Of a stretch of 64,000 bases of DNA, positions 60,666 to 64,000 are shown piece after piece. The translations under genes were made by a program, and so were the position numbers. Under the pieces are notes generated by a model. That model was not told the origin of the DNA. It saw only the letters and a program-made list of their open reading frames with translations, and did no database searches. Source of the DNA: CAWHJB01 sp963698715 (GTDB lineage Bacteria > Chloroflexota > Anaerolineae > Anaerolineales > UBA4823); the NCBI GenBank assembly GCA_963698715.1, contig CAVORW010000006.1, positions 220,599 through 284,598 on the forward strand, given 5' to 3'. The first letter of the stretch is position 1. Each line of letters begins with the position of its first letter.

Positions 60666-61493
60666 ATGCGCACACTGCTCAGGCGAAGTATAGGATTCTT
60701 GTTAGTTATTGCGGCCCTGGGGGGTATTATCTTCAGCGTCTACGGCTTGGTTACAATCTGGAGACTGCGACCCGTGGCATTGCAAAATGCCAATTCCGGC
60801 CTGGAACTGATCCAGGCCAGCCTAGACACGACCGATCAGGGGTTGATGGTAGCAGATCTATCTCTGGATTCAACCATAGCCAGCATTAGTGCCCTGGAAG
60901 CGGCAGTTGAAACATCGTCCAAAACGTTCGCACAGATACTGCCCATCATGGACACCCTTACAGATCTTACCAGTGACGAATTACCCCAAACCGTAATTTC
61001 TGCTCAAACCTCGCTGATAGCCGCCCAGGAAAGCGCCAGGATCATCGATAGCGTTCTGCGAGCATTGGTTGCGATTCCGTTTGTAAGCAGGGATATTTAC
61101 AATCCGCCTGTCCCGCTGAATGTTGCCTTGGGAGATGTCTCAAAAAGCCTGGATGCCCTTCCGGCTTCATTGCGGTCTATTGGGAAAGATATGGACACCA
61201 GTTCCGATAATATGGCAATCATCCGGGCAGATATGGACCAGATCGCGGTCACCATCAGCAGCATTAACCTCAGCCTGGAAGCTGCTCAAGGGGTCATCAA
61301 CCAGTACCAGCTATTGGTGAACGACTTGCAGAAACGGGTGGAGAATGCCAGCCCGAAAGTGCCTGGCTGGATCAACAACCTTGCTTGGTTCACCACACTT
61401 GCCTTCCTCTGGTTGGGTATGGCCCAGTTTGGCTTGCTGCTGCAAGGATTGCAGTTAATGGGCTTCCCAGCGAATCCAGGACAGCTGCCCTAG
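60666..61493 (+). CDS. Two-span membrane protein with long coiled-coil middle
   Basis: 275 residues: a transmembrane helix at about 9-32, a long helical, Ser/Ala/Leu-rich region (40-240) with heptad-like spacing, and a second helix at about 248-268. The shape recalls sensor or methyl-accepting-type stalks without a cytoplasmic output domain. GGGAG precedes the ATG. I recognise no family and assign no function. Confidence 0.65.
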   Translation: MRTLLRRSIGFLLVIAALGGIIFSVYGLVTIWRLRPVALQNANSGLELIQASLDTTDQGLMVADLSLDSTIASISALEAAVETSSKTFAQILPIMDTLTDLTSDELPQTVISAQTSLIAAQESARIIDSVLRALVAIPFVSRDIYNPPVPLNVALGDVSKSLDALPASLRSIGKDMDTSSDNMAIIRADMDQIAVTISSINLSLEAAQGVINQYQLLVNDLQKRVENASPKVPGWINNLAWFTTLAFLWLGMAQFGLLLQGLQLMGFPANPGQLP

Positions 61494-61498
61494 CTGGT

Positions 61499-62518
61499 TC
61501 ATCGGTCTGGCTGATAAGGGTCAGAAACTCTCATTTCCATCCAGCGCTCTGGGGCAGCCAGAGGCTGAAAACCGAAACGAGCATACAGTTCGTGGGCATC
61601 CTGGGTCGCCAGACTCCAGCGGCGTAAACCTTGCAAATCAGGATGTCTAAAGATTGTCTTTAGAAGCTGCTTGGATAATCCCCGCCCTCGGTGCTCCTCC
61701 AGAATGAATACATCTGCCAGATAAGCGTAAGTCGCCCGATCGGTAACGACTCGCGCAAAACCGACCTGTTGTAGGCCATCAAATACCCCAAAACATAAAG
61801 AATTCTTTATCGCTCGCTCGATCACCGATCGTGGAATACCCTTCGACCAGTAGGCATGGTTTGCCAAATAGTCATGGATGATTTCGATTTGCAGGCGGCC
61901 AGGATCGTTGCTGATCGAATAGTTCGAGTCGGGTGGCATCCCAATCACTTCACTTTGGTCATTTCCCTTCCGGATTTCCGGTTGGTGAGCCTGATATAGA
62001 GCAGGGTTTTTGAATGGGACCAGTGCCAGAATAACTGCCTGTTCATAGAGAGATGTCCTGTCAACAACATTTTCGGTCAGGATACCAATGGCTCCATCCT
62101 TCTGCTTTGAGTTAGACTTCAGGAATACAATATCATCGGCTTCTCCGAGTTCTTTGCCGGCTCGAACCAGGTCGGCTACTTTTCTCGGTAGAAAAAAACT
62201 TCCAGTCCGGCCTTTTCCACACAGGTCTTTGGTTTGCACGACAATCCAGGCAAATGCAGCCATTTCTGTTCCGAAATCCTCAATTCCTCCCTCAATCCCC
62301 ACCCAATAATCAGCCTCCGGAGCCAGGTTGACGGCTCCATTAGCTCGATTCAACGCGCCTCTTAATGTTTCCTGGTTGGATGCGGGCTGATCGCTGACAT
62401 CCGAAGAAACGGATACCGTTTCGACCTGATAGGTTTCGGACGGGAACATGCGTTGAAACCCATTAAGGGTAGCCTGAATTTTTACCGGATTATTTGAAGC
62501 AATAGCAATGGTTATCAT
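61499..62518 (-). CDS. Inosine/xanthosine triphosphatase (YjjX-like) fused to GNAT acetyltransferase
   Basis: 339 residues from ATG 62518, eight bases after the SDR stop; the frame extends to 62554 but the family start is MITIAIASNNPVK. Residues 1-175 match YjjX non-canonical purine NTPases (IASNNPVKIQA, WVGIEGGIED). Residues about 195-330 are a GNAT domain with the acetyl-CoA loop EEHRGRGLSKQLL and YARFGFQ. YjjX cleans ITP/XTP from the nucleotide pool; the acetyltransferase target is unknown. The fusion is unusual. Confidence 0.85.
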   Translation of the reverse strand: MITIAIASNNPVKIQATLNGFQRMFPSETYQVETVSVSSDVSDQPASNQETLRGALNRANGAVNLAPEADYWVGIEGGIEDFGTEMAAFAWIVVQTKDLCGKGRTGSFFLPRKVADLVRAGKELGEADDIVFLKSNSKQKDGAIGILTENVVDRTSLYEQAVILALVPFKNPALYQAHQPEIRKGNDQSEVIGMPPDSNYSISNDPGRLQIEIIHDYLANHAYWSKGIPRSVIERAIKNSLCFGVFDGLQQVGFARVVTDRATYAYLADVFILEEHRGRGLSKQLLKTIFRHPDLQGLRRWSLATQDAHELYARFGFQPLAAPERWMEMRVSDPYQPDR

Positions 62519-62525
62519 GGTCGAT

Positions 62526-63320
62526 TTAGAGCGTTCCTTTGTACATACCGCCATCGACAGTCAGCATCACGCCAGTAATATAAGAAGCGGCTGGCGATAC
62601 CAGGAAGGCGGCCGTGTTACCGAATTCTTCAGGGGTTGCCATCCGATTTAAAGGGCTGGTGGCAGCTTGTTTTTGGATTTCTTCTTCAACGCTGGTTCCG
62701 TTTGTTTGAGCGCGGGCGCTCATCAGCTCGTAAACTCGCTCGGTCTCCGTCCAACCTGGCAAGATTGAATTGAAACGAATCCCACGAGTCCCAAGTTCGA
62801 GCGCCAGTGTCTTGGTCAGGCCGACCGTAGCAGCTCGGATGCTGTTGGACAGCACCAGGTTTGGGATAGGTTGTTTGACCGAATAGGAAGTGATCGTTAA
62901 AACGCTGGCACTGGATGATTGAGAGAGTTTTGGCAAAGCAGCCCTTATCAGGCGAACGTGACTCATAAGGGAAAGGTCGATCGCCCGCTGCCAGGCCGCA
63001 TCATCAAAACTTTCGAAGCTGCCAGAAGGCGGGCCGGCGGCATTGGTCACCAGGATATCCAGGCCTCCAAGAACGTCAATCGTCTTGGCAATTAAGAGTG
63101 CCGGGACCTCGGGGTCGGCGACATCTCCGCTCAGGGCTGCGATATACTGACTGCCGGTTGCCTGAATGATTGCGGCCCTGGCTTTTTCCAGGGAAGCCTG
63201 GTTGCGGCTGTTGATCGCCACGTTTGCTCCTTCGCGGGCGAGTGCCAGGGCCGTGGCAAATCCCAGGCCCCGGCTGGAACCAGTCACCAGGGCGCGTTTC
63301 CCGTTAAGTTCGAGATCCAT
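62526..63320 (-). CDS. SDR-family protein with non-canonical active site
   Basis: 264 residues with the Rossmann motif TGSSRGLG (13-20), NAAG (93-96) and Ser 145 of the catalytic region. The usual YxxxK is replaced: aligning on GLTK places Ser 158 at the Tyr position and Arg 162 at the Lys position (LSNSIRAATVG). The C-terminus TGVMLTVDGGMYKG is normal. It belongs to the FabG-like group, but classical dehydrogenase chemistry is doubtful. Possibly co-transcribed with the YjjX-GNAT gene. Confidence 0.85.
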   Translation of the reverse strand: MDLELNGKRALVTGSSRGLGFATALALAREGANVAINSRNQASLEKARAAIIQATGSQYIAALSGDVADPEVPALLIAKTIDVLGGLDILVTNAAGPPSGSFESFDDAAWQRAIDLSLMSHVRLIRAALPKLSQSSSASVLTITSYSVKQPIPNLVLSNSIRAATVGLTKTLALELGTRGIRFNSILPGWTETERVYELMSARAQTNGTSVEEEIQKQAATSPLNRMATPEEFGNTAAFLVSPAASYITGVMLTVDGGMYKGTL

Positions 63321-63453
63321 GCAGGCTCCTTTCTTGAAACGAACCTAAACTCAAAATAGTCTGCTCTACAACCCGACCTGCTTTTCAGAGGAGGTCAATC
63401 GATTTTGGAGAGAATGATTGAGGTCGCGGCAGGTCCTTGTAAAATACAGCCTG

Positions 63454-63744
63454 TCAGATCATCTCGAGGTGATCGTCGATCAGGCTGACGTCCGGCCAGG
63501 AATTTTCGATCCAAACAACGATCTTCTGCAGGCTGCGCTGTGCGTGGCCGTGATCATTGCTGACCAAAGCACAGGCAAGAATCGCTTCCTGCCAGGCATC
63601 GAGCCGGTCCATCTCCGCTACAGAGATGTTGAACTCCCGCTGCATCCGGACTATCAAGGGTTTTATCCGGCTCCTTTTTTCTTTGAGCGACGTGCAGCCG
63701 GGCAGCAGCAGGTGAATTGTAAGATAGCCTATCGCCATAAGCAC
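63454..63744 (-). CDS. DUF503 family protein (YlxP-like)
   Basis: 96 residues matching DUF503: LPGCTSLKEKRSRIKPLI at the start and FNISVAEMDRLDAWQEA in the middle. The family often lies between infB and rbfA in Firmicutes and is thought to be ribosome-related, but its role is unproven and those genes are not seen here. Start is GTG 63744 or ATG 63738. Confidence 0.85.
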   Translation of the reverse strand: MLMAIGYLTIHLLLPGCTSLKEKRSRIKPLIVRMQREFNISVAEMDRLDAWQEAILACALVSNDHGHAQRSLQKIVVWIENSWPDVSLIDDHLEMI

Positions 63745-63787
63745 ATCCGGTCTCTTGTCGTGGCTGGTTTGAACTTTTGATAGACGC

Positions 63788-64000
63788 CTATTTCGCTAAA
63801 CTTAATCGCTGCGACATCGCCAAAATCAATTTAGATAGTTTTGCAAAGAACAGCAAGTAGGTTCCCAAAGCATAGCTCTGACCAGTCCTTTGAAGAACCT
63901 GTTTCCTCGATCGGTGAGGAACGTTAGCAGTATCATATCGCTTGATGGCAATTTCGCCAATCCCAAAACTGAGTAGCACCGGAGAATAATCCAAAGCTCC
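63788..64000 (-). CDS. Possible C-terminal end of an unrecognised gene (runs off the window)
   Basis: The frame is open to the right edge and ends with a stop at 63788. The 70 visible residues (for example VLLSFGIGEIAIKRY, LGTYLLFFAKLSKL) match no family I know and carry no diagnostic motif. It could equally be a non-coding stretch. Confidence 0.25.
   Translation of the reverse strand, partial: GALDYSPVLLSFGIGEIAIKRYDTANVPHRSRKQVLQRTGQSYALGTYLLFFAKLSKLILAMSQRLSLAK

Noticed and set aside
1..64000. Search for CRISPR arrays, insertion sequences, prophage and toxin-antitoxin pairs
   Set aside because: No regularly spaced repeats, transposase or phage genes seen; the P-loop kinase fragment has no antitoxin partner.

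Overview
This 64-kb window is chromosomal DNA of roughly 50% G+C. It most likely comes from an anaerobic member of the Chloroflexota, class Anaerolineae. That assignment is inference from gene style: very large multi-GAF histidine kinases, lipoproteins with Thr/Pro-rich linkers after the lipobox, tandem DUF3048 lipoproteins, DUF1385 and DUF4388 proteins. A ttuB-ttuA pair (2-thiolation of tRNA T54, best known from thermophiles) hints at a thermophilic or moderately thermophilic lifestyle. A clear selenocysteine tRNA shows the cell uses Sec. I saw no transposase, prophage or CRISPR array.

Layout. 1-4 kb: end of a UDP-GlcNAc 2-epimerase gene, a DUF1385 membrane protein, a WD40 lipoprotein and YjbQ. 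4-9.7 kb: a hydrolase/acyl-CoA-ligase fusion, a second alpha/beta hydrolase, ttuB-ttuA, and a queuosine-precursor transporter preceded by two tandem preQ1-I riboswitches. 9.7-18 kb: glnA, a HExxH protein, tRNA-Sec, a site-2 protease, a DHH phosphoesterase, and LysM and TPR proteins. 18-25.7 kb: a 1295-residue sensor kinase, an FmdB-type zinc ribbon, a MerR regulator with its 19-bp-spacer promoter, a DUF1643 protein and a methyltransferase. 25.7-28.1 kb is a decay zone: a broken TetR gene, a truncated P-loop kinase, a possible CsoR remnant, plus intact LysE and HIT genes and tRNA-Asn.

28.3-41.8 kb is one long plus-strand signalling block: DUF4388 protein, small GTPase, alpha/beta hydrolase, beta-helix protein, remnant of an acyl-ACP-reductase-like gene, REC-GGDEF-like regulator, a giant multi-GAF kinase split by an apparent frameshift, single-domain REC, and a hydrolase paralogue whose catalytic Ser is Gly. 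41.8-46.8 kb is a TPP-riboswitch-controlled thiamine operon (pyrophosphokinase plus ThiB-ThiP-ThiQ importer). 46.9-54.6 kb holds a rhodanese, a lipoprotein, a DUF402 protein, a minus-strand group of small membrane proteins, and two DUF3048 lipoproteins. 54.6-59.6 kb is the pyrimidine operon pyrC-pyrB-pyrFE-pyrD on the minus strand, behind a leader with two terminators and a pyrL-like leader ORF. The rest carries surE, a coiled-coil membrane protein, a YjjX-GNAT fusion, an SDR protein and DUF503.

The strongest items for follow-up are the tandem preQ1 riboswitches, a two-copy intergenic element with a covarying long hairpin (4.04 and 12.33 kb), the pyr attenuation leader, several promoters placed so that the start codon is the predicted +1 (leaderless mRNAs), and the frameshifted giant kinase with its pseudo-hydrolase neighbour.
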